Below are positions 54,314-62,438 of a DNA stretch of 64,000 bases, piece by piece. Position 1 is the stretch's first letter; each line of letters opens with the position of its first letter. The notes below the pieces were generated by a model that saw only the letters and a program-made list of their open reading frames with translations, ran no database searches and was not told the origin of the DNA. A program made the position numbers and the translations under genes. This DNA comes from Candidatus Aminicenantota bacterium (GTDB taxonomy: Bacteria; Acidobacteriota; Aminicenantia; Aminicenantales; Aminicenantaceae): the NCBI GenBank assembly GCA_011772495.1, contig WVZL01000046.1:1-64000 (forward strand), written 5' to 3'.

Positions 54314-54331
54314 AAAGACCTGACCCCATTT
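54314..54331 (-). repeat. AAAGACCTGACCCC short repeat, copy 4
   Basis: This is the inverse complement of the GGGGTCAGGTCTT repeat. It closes the composition island upstream of the sigma factor gene. Confidence 0.5.
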
Positions 54332-54357
54332 AACATTAGATATTTTTTCTTTTTTTG

Positions 54358-54387
54358 TGTAACCTTTTCCTAAAAGGCAAGTCTTAA
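54358..54387 (+). promoter_or_regulatory. Candidate autoregulatory ECF-sigma promoter
   Basis: TGTAACC (54358-54364), 16 bp, then GTCTTAA (54381-54387). The AAC core in the -35 and GTC in the -10 are usual for ECF promoters. It lies directly before the sigma factor ATG (54391), so a transcript from it would be leaderless. Confidence 0.45.
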
Positions 54388-54390
54388 TAG

Positions 54391-54975
54391 ATGAACAAAA
54401 AACAAGGAAGTTTATCGTTGAATTCACCATCAGATAATCAGTTGATGGAAGAAGTCAGGGACGGAAAAGTGGAAAAACTGGCTATTCTTTTTGAACGGCA
54501 TCATGTGATCCTTTACAACTTCTTCCTTCGTCTAACTGCCAACAGAAGCATCAGCGAAGATCTGGTACAAGATGTTTTCTTCCGCATTTTAAGGTATCGC
54601 CACACTTACCGAGGTGAGAGTAAATTCACGATCTGGATGTATCAAATTTCCCGGAATGCCCATGTCGATTACCTGAGAAAAAGAAAGGAAGAAATTCCTT
54701 TAGACGAGCAATGGACTGTTCCCCTCAGCCGCGAACAATCACCCGCAGAAAACCTGGAACAAGAGGAAAAAATCACGCTGCTGCGCCAAGCCCTGGCTAA
54801 GCTCCCCTTGAAAAAAAGAGAAATCCTTGTCCTCAGCCGTTTTCACAATCTGAAATACAGAGAAATTGCCGAGCTCTTGAGCTGCAACACAGGGACTGTT
54901 AAAGCCTACGTCCATCGAGCAACTAAACAATTGGGGGAAATTTATTTTGAACTTTCTGGAGGGATGGTCTCATGA
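54391..54975 (+). CDS. ECF-type RNA polymerase sigma factor
   Basis: This is a 194-residue sigma-70 family factor with regions 2 and 4 only. Region 2 contains LFERHHVILYNFFLRL, SEDLVQDVFFRILRY and FTIWMYQISRNAHVDYLRK. Region 4 contains KLPLKKREILVLSRFHNLKYREIAELLSC-type helices (residues 140-180) with VKAYVHRATKQL as the recognition helix. The stop overlaps the start of the anti-sigma gene in ATGA, so the pair is translationally coupled. There is no good ribosome site before the ATG, which fits a leaderless message from the ECF-like promoter immediately upstream. Confidence 0.92.
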   Translation: MNKKQGSLSLNSPSDNQLMEEVRDGKVEKLAILFERHHVILYNFFLRLTANRSISEDLVQDVFFRILRYRHTYRGESKFTIWMYQISRNAHVDYLRKRKEEIPLDEQWTVPLSREQSPAENLEQEEKITLLRQALAKLPLKKREILVLSRFHNLKYREIAELLSCNTGTVKAYVHRATKQLGEIYFELSGGMVS

Positions 54976-55790
54976 AATGCAAACACATAAAAACAAGATT
55001 CTCGGATTTTTTGATCGGAGATATTGACCAAAAATCTAAAGAAGAAGTTCAAGAGCACCTCACGGCCTGCTCCTCATGTCGAGAGGAACTGGAAACTCTA
55101 AGTGAAACCTGGACCAAACTGGGTGTGCTCCCCGAAGAGGAGCCCAGCGATCGTCTGCGGCCTCGCTTCTATGCCATGCTCGAAGCCTACAAGCAGGGAT
55201 TGGAGCAGGAAAAGCGAGCTGCTCGCTCCACCAGGGTTTTCAACGGCTGGCTGGAAAGCTGGTGGCCGAGGCGGCCTGTCTTTCAACTCACCCTGGCTCT
55301 TATACTTTTAGGGGTGGGGTTGGCCCTGGGTTACTTCTTCACCTCTGGCGTCCAGAATAGAACAGAGATGGCTCAACTCCGCCAGGAGATTCAAAGCGTG
55401 CGTCAATCCATGGCCGTATCTCTGCTTGACCAACCCTCTGCGATTGAGCGGCTTAGAGGAGTCAACTGGAGTGCCCGATTAGAACAGCCCAATCAAGAAA
55501 CTCTCCAGGCGCTTCTAAACACCTTGAATAGAGACCCGAATGTTAACGTTCGCCTGGCTGCCGTAGACGCTCTTTATCTATTCTATAACTATCCGGTAGT
55601 AAGAGAGGGACTCCTCCAGTCTTTTACTAAACAAACTTCTCCCCTAGTCCAAGTCGCTCTCATCGACCTCATCATCGAGATGCGCGAAAGACGCGCCATC
55701 GAGTCGTTAAAACAGCTTATCGAAGAGAACACGCTCAACCCAGATGTCAAACAGAGAGCCGAGCAGGGCATACAGCTCCTCAGCTATTAG
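54972..55790 (+). CDS. Anti-sigma factor with zinc-finger (zf-HC2) and HEAT-like C-terminal region
   Basis: This is a 272-residue single-pass membrane protein. The N-terminal zinc-binding anti-sigma domain has FSDFLIGD and the HxxxCxxC set in HLTACSSCREEL. Residues 105-125 are a membrane segment (LTLALILLGVGLALGYFFTS). The outside part contains a coiled-coil stretch and then armadillo/HEAT-like helices (TLNRDPNVNVRLAAVDALYL, PLVQVALIDLIIEMRERRAI). It should hold the ECF sigma at the membrane until an envelope signal arrives. It overlaps the sigma gene by 4 bp and is followed after 9 bp by the first DUF4097 gene. HEAT repeats in an anti-sigma are uncommon to my knowledge. Confidence 0.9.
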   Translation: MKCKHIKTRFSDFLIGDIDQKSKEEVQEHLTACSSCREELETLSETWTKLGVLPEEEPSDRLRPRFYAMLEAYKQGLEQEKRAARSTRVFNGWLESWWPRRPVFQLTLALILLGVGLALGYFFTSGVQNRTEMAQLRQEIQSVRQSMAVSLLDQPSAIERLRGVNWSARLEQPNQETLQALLNTLNRDPNVNVRLAAVDALYLFYNYPVVREGLLQSFTKQTSPLVQVALIDLIIEMRERRAIESLKQLIEENTLNPDVKQRAEQGIQLLSY

Positions 55791-55799
55791 GAGGAAGCA

Positions 55800-56660
55800 A
55801 TGAGAAAAATACTCTTCTTTTCCTTGGTTGTCCTCCTGGTGACGGGCCTTTTTATTGGCTCTTCATCGTGGAGTGTCGAAGAAAAAGAAGAAATCCAGAA
55901 GACGCTGAGGTTTCAGGACCCCTCTCGACCCAAAGAGCTTGGGGTGGATAATGTTTATGGTTCGATCAAGGTCGTTGGATACCGCGGCCAGGAAGTTCAA
56001 TTTACAGCTCACAAGACCATACGCGGCCGCAATAAAGAAAAAATCCGGCAGGCCCAGGAAGAGGTGAGTCTCGAGATCACAGAAGAAGGTAATATCATCG
56101 ACCTTTATGTCGATGGCCCTTTCCGCTCCTGCCAAAAAGGTAGAAAATGGAGACGCTGGCGCAACCCGGGCTACCAGGTGCAGTTCGACTTTGAACTCAA
56201 AGTGCCGATCGAGACCAGCCTCTATCTTAAAACGGTCAATGAAGGAGACATCAGGGTAGAAAATGTCAAGGGCGAATTCGAGGTCAAAAATGTTAACGGC
56301 GGAATCACCATGAACGAGATAGCCGGCACAGGGGAGGCCCGCACCGTAAACGGAGAAGTCAAGGTGGTCTTTAGCCGGAAACCTGAATCCGCCTGTTCCT
56401 TCCGCACCATAAATGGGGATCTGGAAATTTCCTTTCCCATTAACCTTTCAGCCGATTTCCGCTTGAAGACATTCAACGGAGAAATTTATTCTGACTTTCC
56501 GGTGACTTATCTTCCAGCCAGAGAGCCAGTTCGAGACCATAAAAAAGGGAAATTTGTCTATAAAAGCGACCGCTTCTTCGGAGTCCGCGTTGGCCAGGGC
56601 GGCCCCGAAATCAAGCTGGACACTTTAAACGGAGATATTCTTATTACTAAAGGAAAATAA
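55800..56660 (+). CDS. DUF4097-type beta-repeat protein, exported (copy 1)
   Basis: This is a 286-residue secreted protein with an N-terminal signal (ILFFSLVVLLVTGLFIGSSS) and right-handed beta-repeat strands typical of DUF4097: LGVDNVYGSIKVVGYRGQEV, YLKTVNEGDIRVENVKGEF, NVNGGITMNEIAG, TVNGEVKVVF, RTINGDLEISF, KTFNGEIYSDF and KLDTLNGDILI. The family is often encoded beside ECF sigma/anti-sigma pairs and DUF4097 repeats are thought to be surface-stress proteins. AGGAGG precedes the ATG. It is 9 bp after the anti-sigma gene and 18 bp before its paralogue, so all four genes form one operon. Confidence 0.9.
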   Translation: MRKILFFSLVVLLVTGLFIGSSSWSVEEKEEIQKTLRFQDPSRPKELGVDNVYGSIKVVGYRGQEVQFTAHKTIRGRNKEKIRQAQEEVSLEITEEGNIIDLYVDGPFRSCQKGRKWRRWRNPGYQVQFDFELKVPIETSLYLKTVNEGDIRVENVKGEFEVKNVNGGITMNEIAGTGEARTVNGEVKVVFSRKPESACSFRTINGDLEISFPINLSADFRLKTFNGEIYSDFPVTYLPAREPVRDHKKGKFVYKSDRFFGVRVGQGGPEIKLDTLNGDILITKGK

Positions 56661-56678
56661 TATATTTAGGAGGATAAA

Positions 56679-57509
56679 ATGACGAAACTCAAGAGACTTT
56701 TTCCGTATGTCATGCTCATACTTTTGGCAGGAGTCCTGTCCTTTGCCCAGGAGTCCAAGATCGACAGGGCGACTGTGCCCTTCAGCGACCCCTCGCAGCC
56801 AGGACTCGTCAAAGTCGATGTCTATAAAGGAGCAGTCACCGTCAAAGGGTATAACGGAAAAGAGGTCGTAGTCGAGGCCCGCGTCCGGGGAAAAATGATC
56901 TCGGAGAAAAGGGAAGTGCCCGGAAAAGCCAAAGGAATGAAGTTGATCCAGGTCGCAACCACAGGCTTGGAGATTGAAGAAGAAAATAATGTCATCGAGA
57001 TAGATATTGAATCACAAAGACAAGCCGTGGACCTCACTATCCAAGTTCCCTATGCAACCTCGCTGGAAATCGACAGCTATACTAACGGAGACATCATCGT
57101 GGAAAATATCAAGGGTGAGGTCGAAGTGGAAAAGTATAGTGGCGAGGTCAAGCTTTCCGCTATTTCTGGGTCTGCAGTCGCCCATACCTACAGCGGAAAT
57201 ATCGTGGTGACTTTCACCAAAGTTGATCCTGGAAAACCCATGTCCTTCAACAACTACAGCGGAGATATCGATGTGACTTTCCCAGCCGATATTAAAGCTA
57301 CCATCAAAATGAAATCTAACCGGGGTGACATCTACAGCGATTTTGATATTTCCCTTAAGGCGAGTCCCCAAAAAGTCGAGAAGCCCGGAGAGAAGGGCGG
57401 AAAATACCGCGTCAGCTTCGATTACTTCTACGGCACCATCAACGGAGGCGGCCCGGAATATCACTTCAAGACCTACAGCGGAGATGTCTTCATCCGCAAA
57501 GCCAAATGA
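56679..57509 (+). CDS. DUF4097-type beta-repeat protein, exported (copy 2)
   Basis: This is a 276-residue paralogue of the preceding protein. It has a signal peptide (YVMLILLAGVLSFAQ), then repeating beta units VDVYKGAVTVKGYNGKEVVV, SYTNGDIIVENIKGEVEVE, KYSGEVKLSAISG, TYSGNIVVTF, NYSGDIDVTF, NRGDIYSDF and TYSGDVFI. Copies differ mainly in the aromatic at the turn (N-G versus Y-S-G). AGGAGGATAAA precedes the ATG. It ends the operon, 12 bp before a strong terminator. Confidence 0.9.
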   Translation: MTKLKRLFPYVMLILLAGVLSFAQESKIDRATVPFSDPSQPGLVKVDVYKGAVTVKGYNGKEVVVEARVRGKMISEKREVPGKAKGMKLIQVATTGLEIEEENNVIEIDIESQRQAVDLTIQVPYATSLEIDSYTNGDIIVENIKGEVEVEKYSGEVKLSAISGSAVAHTYSGNIVVTFTKVDPGKPMSFNNYSGDIDVTFPADIKATIKMKSNRGDIYSDFDISLKASPQKVEKPGEKGGKYRVSFDYFYGTINGGGPEYHFKTYSGDVFIRKAK

Positions 57510-57521
57510 TCGACTAAGACT

Positions 57522-57562
57522 GGGGCAGACTTTCTTCCATATTAAGTCTGCCCCTTTTTTTT
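57522..57562. terminator. Intrinsic terminator (11-bp stem) of the sigma/DUF4097 operon
   Basis: Perfect arms GGGGCAGACTT (57522-57532) and AAGTCTGCCCC (57544-57554) enclose an 11-nt loop and are followed by eight T. Confidence 0.85.
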
Positions 57563-57596
57563 AAAAAGGGGGGATCTTAGATGGGGATAAGAGGAA

Positions 57597-57614
57597 AACG
57601 GTTCTATTTTTTCT
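57597..57614 (+). repeat. Solo arm of the GGGGACGGTTCTATTTTTTC element
   Basis: AACGGTTCTATTTTTTCT without a partner of its own. It lies 37 bp left of the complete copy at 57651-57723, as if the element's arm had been duplicated or a second copy decayed. Confidence 0.5.
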
Positions 57615-57650
57615 AAATAAGGTGCCACGTAAATTGGGGATAAATAAATT

Positions 57651-57723
57651 GGGGACGGTTCTATTTTTTCGCAATCTCCTTTCTTTTCTCCTTTGACTTT
57701 TGAGAAAAAATAGAACCGTCCCC
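57651..57723. repeat. Inverted-repeat element, GGGGACGGTTCTATTTTTTC family, copy 5 (most intact)
   Basis: The left arm GGGGACGGTTCTATTTTTTC (57651-57670) and right arm GAAAAAATAGAACCGTCCCC (57704-57723) are a perfect 20-bp inverted repeat with a 33-nt loop. It lies between the DUF4097 operon terminator and the enolase-superfamily gene. Confidence 0.8.
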
Positions 57724-57752
57724 TATATTTTTCTCTATTTTTGTAATATATC

Positions 57753-58865
57753 TCAGGAAGGCTCAAAGACCTGGTGTTTGAGGGTGACCTTCTTGATCCT
57801 CTCTTCCTGCACAGAAACGCCGATTCCGGGCTCATCTGGAACCTTTATGGTTCCCTTCTTGGTGACCTCCACCGGCGGCTCTATTAAGTCTTCAGCATAG
57901 TATCTCTTGCTGGCCGAAAGGTCATTGGGAAATTTAAAGTTCGGGAGAGTCGCCAGGTGCAGGTTATGAACCCGGCCTACACCTGACTCCAGCATTCCCC
58001 CGCACCACACAGGAATGCCCTTCTCTGCGCAGAAATCATGGACCTTTACAGCTTCGACAATGCCTCCGACCCGCCCTACTTTAATGTTAATAATCCGACA
58101 ACTTCCCATTTCATATGCCTTCCGGGCACTCTCCACCGAAAGGATGCTTTCATCCAGGCATACAGGAGTCTTCAGTTCTTTCTGCAGTTGGCTGTGATCC
58201 CAGAGGTCATAAGGAGGGAAAGGCTGTTCGAGCATCACCAGGTCGAACTCATCAAGCTTTTTCAAGGTTTCTCTGTCCTCGAGAGAATAAGCCCCGTTGG
58301 CATCAGCCTGGAGACTGATCCGTGGAAATTGCTGGCGCGCTTGGCGTAAGACCTCGACATCCCAGCCTGGTTTGATCTTTAATTTGACTCTCTGATATCC
58401 TTTTTGGAGGAAACCCTGGATTCTTTCTATAAGCTCAGAGACAGATCTCTGAATTCCCACGCTCACTCCTGACGGAACTTCCTCCCTTACGCCTTTGTAG
58501 AGCCTCCAGAGCGGAAGGCTTTCTTGCTTGGCCTTCAAATCCCACAGGGCAAGCTCAAGACCTGCCTTGGCCATAGGATGTCCCCGGAAGGCCATCGCTT
58601 CCTCATGAAAATCCTGAGGATGAAGGATTGATTTTGTAAAGACCAAAGGAATCAGATAATCACTCAAGACATGCCAAGCTGTCGAGGTGGTCTCGTAGCT
58701 GTAAGACGGTCTTCTATCAGCCACCACCTCTCCGTAGCCGGAAACTCCCTGGGCCATGATTTTCACAACGATAAACTCTCGGTCTTCCTCTCTGCCTAGA
58801 CTGGTCTCGAAAAAATGAACATAGGGGAGACTGAGAAGAAAAAGCTCAATCCTCTCGACTTTCAT
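57753..58865 (-). CDS. Enolase-superfamily o-succinylbenzoate synthase / N-acylamino acid racemase (MenC/NAAAR type)
   Basis: This is a 370-residue member of the muconate-lactonizing subgroup. The active-site lysine pair is in RVKLKIKPGWD, the metal ligands are in QADANGAY, MLEQPF and CLDES, and the second base is in NIKVGRVGG. The C-terminal GGMLESGVGRVHNLHLATLP and NDLSASKRYY are characteristic of the MenC/NAAAR branch. It either makes o-succinylbenzoate for menaquinone or racemises N-acyl amino acids. No other men gene is in the window, and an aminotransferase adjoins, so amino acid metabolism is equally likely. GAGGAA precedes the ATG. Confidence 0.88.
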   Translation of the reverse strand: MKVERIELFLLSLPYVHFFETSLGREEDREFIVVKIMAQGVSGYGEVVADRRPSYSYETTSTAWHVLSDYLIPLVFTKSILHPQDFHEEAMAFRGHPMAKAGLELALWDLKAKQESLPLWRLYKGVREEVPSGVSVGIQRSVSELIERIQGFLQKGYQRVKLKIKPGWDVEVLRQARQQFPRISLQADANGAYSLEDRETLKKLDEFDLVMLEQPFPPYDLWDHSQLQKELKTPVCLDESILSVESARKAYEMGSCRIINIKVGRVGGIVEAVKVHDFCAEKGIPVWCGGMLESGVGRVHNLHLATLPNFKFPNDLSASKRYYAEDLIEPPVEVTKKGTIKVPDEPGIGVSVQEERIKKVTLKHQVFEPS

Positions 58866-58998
58866 TTCCTCATCCTGTATGACTCGTTTAGGTTACATCT
58901 CCATTATAGCTTGGAATATTGTTTTTTCTCTGCGCATGTTTTTATCGGGATGGCCATGCTTTGCTCACCATGATTATATTGTAACAAGAGAAGCCTTT

Positions 58999-60387
58999 CT
59001 ATTTAGATCCACTCCAGCTCTTGGCAATTCTCTCCACAGCCTCCAAAGAGGCTTGAATCTCTCCCTCAGAATGAGCGGCCGATATCGAACCATAACCATG
59101 GAATATATTAAAACCCTCGTTAAGCATGGCCAGCTTGAAGATTTTTTCTCTGAGCTCAAAATCGCATATCTCTGGATTCCACACCTGTTCAGGAGAAGTG
59201 ATCTTTTCGATATCTTGCTTGAGAAAATGGACTCCCACGGCCGAACTGTTCTCCACAATTGAGTTCCCGTAACCTGTACATTTGACATTCATACCATGAG
59301 AGGAAAAAATCTCTTCGATGCCCTGGCGGACCTTCGCCCCCAATTGCCCTATCTTGGGATAGAGTTCTTCTTCATGCTCCACAAGATAGTTAAGAAAAGT
59401 GATGCCTGCCAGTATCGAAGCCGGATGGGCAGAGAAGGTTCCGCCCTCAAACTTGACCTTCTCGAGTGGACTTCCGCCTGGACTGCAGAACTCCATGATC
59501 TCTTCCCGGCCGGCAACCGCACTCACCGGCATGCCTCCCCCGATTGCTTTCCCAAAAATCGTGAGATCGGGGCTGATTCCGTACAAGGACTGAACTCCCC
59601 CAGCATGAAAGCGGAATCCTGAGACGACTTCATCAAATATGAGGACAGAGTCGTGCTGACGCGTCAATTCTCTTGCTTCTCTAAGATAAGCCTTATCTGA
59701 AAAAAGGAAGCCCCCTGCTCCGACAAAAGGTTCAACGATGAAACAGGCAATTCGTTCCCCGAATTCCCTGAATTTTTCCCTAAGACTATCCAGATCGTTT
59801 AATGCTGTCACCAGGATTTGAGAATCCATCTCCAGGGGAAGCCCGGCGGATTCTGTTTGATTTAGACCTTGGTCATAACTTGAAATTCCCTTCAAGACAT
59901 AAGGATTCGATCCATGCCAACCTCCGCCTACCTTCAATACCAAATCTCTCTTGGTAAAGGCTTTGGCAAGCATGATGGAATACATTGTAGCCAAGGCCCC
60001 TGAAGTGGTGAAGCGAATCCTGTCGCCTCCGACCCGCTTGAGGATAATCTCAGCCAATTCCTTCTGGGCCAAACCTGGAAAACCAGTGGTCAAACCCAAC
60101 CCTTTCTGAAAATAGTCGATGAGAGCATCGAGCACTATTTTTGGATTGTGCCCTAAAATATTTGTAAAATGCCCCTGCCAGAAATCCACGTAAGTATTCC
60201 CATCAGCGTCAATGACTTTGGATCCTTTGCAGTGAACATCATAAAAAGGGAAGGGCTCGAAGAGGCGGAGATTGTGGCTTCCGCCTCGGACTTGGTACTG
60301 GCGGGCCTCGTTGAAATGCATTTCAGACTTGGGGTGCTTTTCTCGATAAACCTTAATCAGTCCCTCTAGTATTGTCTTTTTATCCAT
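58999..60387 (-). CDS. Class III pyridoxal-phosphate aminotransferase (aspartate aminotransferase / GSA aminomutase type)
   Basis: This is a 462-residue fold-type I PLP enzyme. It has GGSHNLRLFEPFPFYD, DADGNTYVDFWQGHF, RFTTSGALATMYSIM, the metal-free PLP aspartate in LIFDEVVSGFR, and the catalytic lysine in IFGKAIGGGMPVSAVAG, the usual layout for class III. Glutamate-1-semialdehyde aminomutase and beta-alanine-type aminotransferases both fit. AGGAGATAA precedes the ATG. It lies 133 bp upstream of the MenC/NAAAR gene on the same strand, so the pair may act on one amino acid pathway. Confidence 0.85.
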   Translation of the reverse strand: MDKKTILEGLIKVYREKHPKSEMHFNEARQYQVRGGSHNLRLFEPFPFYDVHCKGSKVIDADGNTYVDFWQGHFTNILGHNPKIVLDALIDYFQKGLGLTTGFPGLAQKELAEIILKRVGGDRIRFTTSGALATMYSIMLAKAFTKRDLVLKVGGGWHGSNPYVLKGISSYDQGLNQTESAGLPLEMDSQILVTALNDLDSLREKFREFGERIACFIVEPFVGAGGFLFSDKAYLREARELTRQHDSVLIFDEVVSGFRFHAGGVQSLYGISPDLTIFGKAIGGGMPVSAVAGREEIMEFCSPGGSPLEKVKFEGGTFSAHPASILAGITFLNYLVEHEEELYPKIGQLGAKVRQGIEEIFSSHGMNVKCTGYGNSIVENSSAVGVHFLKQDIEKITSPEQVWNPEICDFELREKIFKLAMLNEGFNIFHGYGSISAAHSEGEIQASLEAVERIAKSWSGSK

Positions 60388-60450
60388 TTATCTCCTCATT
60401 TTAGGCCATTCTTTAATTCGTAACTCTATCATAGCTAGATGATGATTCTT

Positions 60451-61569
60451 TTATTCTGGTTTTTTCAAGTAAAAGCCCTTCCTCAGGGCTATTTTCTCGT
60501 AAAGATCGATGATCTTGTTTGCCATGGCTTCGGCTGAAAATTCCTGTCTCACAACCTCATATCCTCTTTGTCCCAGCCGAGAGGCTAAATCTCTGTCTTC
60601 ATAAAGTCTCAGGATAGCCTTGGCCAGATAAAAAGGGCTCCGGGGACGAACCAATAGACCCGTCTTCCTATGGACCACCACTTCAGGGATCCCTCCAGCC
60701 CTGGTGGCTACCACAGGGAGGCGACAGGCCATAGCATCCAAGAGTGAACTCCCCATGCCTTCCAGAAAAGACGACAGGACAAAGAGGTCAAGAGAAGAGA
60801 GAATTCGAGGAATATCCTCTCGGAAACCCAAGAAATAAACCATATCTTCCACTTTCAATTCTTTGGCCTGCTCATCAAGCTCAAATTTCAAGGGTCCTTC
60901 CCCGACAATAATGACCTTTATCTTATCTGTGTGCTCCTTCAGAATTTTCGTTGCTTGAATCAAATACTTGTGGCCTTTGTGCTCCGCAAGATGAGCGACT
61001 ATGCCCACTAAATAATCATCAGGAGCAAAGGAAAATTCCCGTCGGAGATAATCACTGGAAGAGGCTTCATCATAGGGCGAAAAGTCGATCCCTGAAGGAA
61101 TAACCTCGATGAGTTTCTCCGGGATCCCTCCCTTCTTGAGGACCTCTTTGACCCCCTCAGAAATGGCGATGATAGAGTCAACATTCTTTCTGTACTTCCG
61201 CTTGGAAAACAGATTTTGTCTCAGGGGAAAATCAACGCGTCTGGAAATGATTCTGATGGGAACTTTGGCCAGAGAAGCGGCAACCGAGCCCACGGCAAGG
61301 GAATGGGCATCGTGGAAATGGGCGAGGAGGCAACGATGTCGTCTCATGGCCAAAGCCAATCGAATTATGGCCAGGAAATCGAACTCGCTCCTTATCCTTA
61401 TGGGAAAAACAGGGAGATCAGCCTCTCGGGCTTTAAGATAAAGGGGAGACTTGGGCTGGACAACAAAGAATAAAGGATACCCTTGCCGCTTCAGTTCCCT
61501 AGCTAGAAAAAAAGCCTGTCTCTGGCCCCCTCTCCATTCTTTCCCAGCATCAATATGGAAAAGGCTCAA
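60451..61569 (-). CDS. Glycosyltransferase family 4
   Basis: This is a 372-residue GT-B enzyme of the GT4 family. The N-terminal half has KEWRGGQRQAFFLARELKR and LAHFHDAHSLAVGS. The C-terminal half has IPSGIDFSPY, VGIVAHLAEHKGHKYLIQA, VIIVGEGPLK, DLFVLSSFLEGMGSSLLDAM and VATRAGGIPEVV, the family's EX7E-like acid pair. It probably adds a sugar to a lipid-A core or cell-surface glycan. The start is TTG at 61569 with AGGAGAGAG before it; no ATG suits. It overlaps the upstream GT2 gene by 20 bp, so the two are co-translated. Confidence 0.9.
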   Translation of the reverse strand: MSLFHIDAGKEWRGGQRQAFFLARELKRQGYPLFFVVQPKSPLYLKAREADLPVFPIRIRSEFDFLAIIRLALAMRRHRCLLAHFHDAHSLAVGSVAASLAKVPIRIISRRVDFPLRQNLFSKRKYRKNVDSIIAISEGVKEVLKKGGIPEKLIEVIPSGIDFSPYDEASSSDYLRREFSFAPDDYLVGIVAHLAEHKGHKYLIQATKILKEHTDKIKVIIVGEGPLKFELDEQAKELKVEDMVYFLGFREDIPRILSSLDLFVLSSFLEGMGSSLLDAMACRLPVVATRAGGIPEVVVHRKTGLLVRPRSPFYLAKAILRLYEDRDLASRLGQRGYEVVRQEFSAEAMANKIIDLYEKIALRKGFYLKKPE

Positions 61570-62332
61570 TTCTCTCTCCTTTTTTCCATATCTCTCTCAG
61601 TTTTGCATACCGAATAAAAACTGCATAACCGTTAAGCACAGAAATGACAAGCCCAACAAAGCCATCCAAGAAACCCAGTCTAAAAAAGAAGGACCTGATA
61701 AACCTGAAAAAGGGGAGAAAAATCAAGTGAAACCAGCGGGCTTTCTTCTTTTGGATGTAGAGTTTTTGAGCCCCAAGCTTGGAGAAATTATTGATCCGTT
61801 CCAGATGGTCAGCAATGTTCCGGTATGTGAAGTGATGGATTGAACCCTTCAGCCTTTCGATTTTTCCCTCGATGACCAGCTTTTCGTGGATATACTCTCC
61901 TTCCCAGCGAGCTTCTTCCTTGCGGAAGAGACGAATCTTTCGATCAGGGTACCAGCCAGAATGGCGGATCCACTTCCCAAGATAATAGACTCGGCGGGGA
62001 ATAGAAAAACCTGCGCACTCGGGTTCGCTCTCCTTTATACGGAGAATTTCTTCAAGAAGCTCAGGAGAAACTCTCTCATCCGCATCCAAGGACAGAATCC
62101 AAGCCAAAGAGGCTTTATCATTGGCAAAATTCTTTTGGTCAGAAAAATTCGTCCATTCTCGCTGGAAGACCTGCTTCGTGTATTTTTTTGCTATATCCAG
62201 AGTCTTATCTGTACTGAATCTATCGACGACGATGACCTCATCGGCCAGCTTAGCCACACTCTTAAGGGCGTCTTCCAACCTGTCTTCTTCATTGAAAGTG
62301 ATGATAACAACAGAAATGTCCATTGGCATCAT
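61550..62332 (-). CDS. Glycosyltransferase family 2, WaaE/KdtX-like
   Basis: This is a 260-residue GT-A enzyme. Motifs are MDISVVIITFNEEDRLEDAL, VDRFSTDKT, SLDADERVSPEL and ARWEGEYIHEKLVIEG, the pattern seen in lipopolysaccharide-core glucosyltransferases (WaaE type). One hydrophobic helix near the C-terminus (LIFLPFFRFIRSFFF region) is common in this group. It lies upstream of, and overlaps, the GT4 gene. The two probably decorate the lipid-A core. Either ATG at the first codons (positions 1, 2 or 4 of the frame) may be used. Confidence 0.88.
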   Translation of the reverse strand: MMPMDISVVIITFNEEDRLEDALKSVAKLADEVIVVDRFSTDKTLDIAKKYTKQVFQREWTNFSDQKNFANDKASLAWILSLDADERVSPELLEEILRIKESEPECAGFSIPRRVYYLGKWIRHSGWYPDRKIRLFRKEEARWEGEYIHEKLVIEGKIERLKGSIHHFTYRNIADHLERINNFSKLGAQKLYIQKKKARWFHLIFLPFFRFIRSFFFRLGFLDGFVGLVISVLNGYAVFIRYAKLREIWKKGERIEPFPY

Positions 62333-62414
62333 ATTAGCATAATTTATAGATCAGATTAAAGGGACTTGGCGTCAGGGGCTTTGCCTCCATTTCACTTATT
62401 CAAATCTTGAATCT

Positions 62415-62434
62415 GGAGACCTGACCCCATTCTT
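62415..62434 (-). repeat. GGAGACCTGACCCC short repeat, copy 5
   Basis: This is the inverse of the GGGGTCAGGTCTT motif, just downstream (in reading direction) of the TolC stop. One arm only. Confidence 0.45.
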
Positions 62435-62438
62435 TATT

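Larger units (their letters stand above)
53937..54390. other. 454-bp intergenic region with a base-composition island
   Basis: The middle part (about 54110-54330) is richer in G and C than the flanks and carries a tight hairpin CCTGAC-AAA-GTCAGG (54135-54149) and ends with a short-repeat copy (54314-54331). I see no gene in it. The right end holds a candidate ECF promoter (54358-54387). Confidence 0.5.

Noticed and set aside
54105-54329. 74-codon minus-strand frame in the GC-richer island
   Set aside because: No start signal, no domain, and it spans a hairpin and a repeat copy, so it is likely non-coding.
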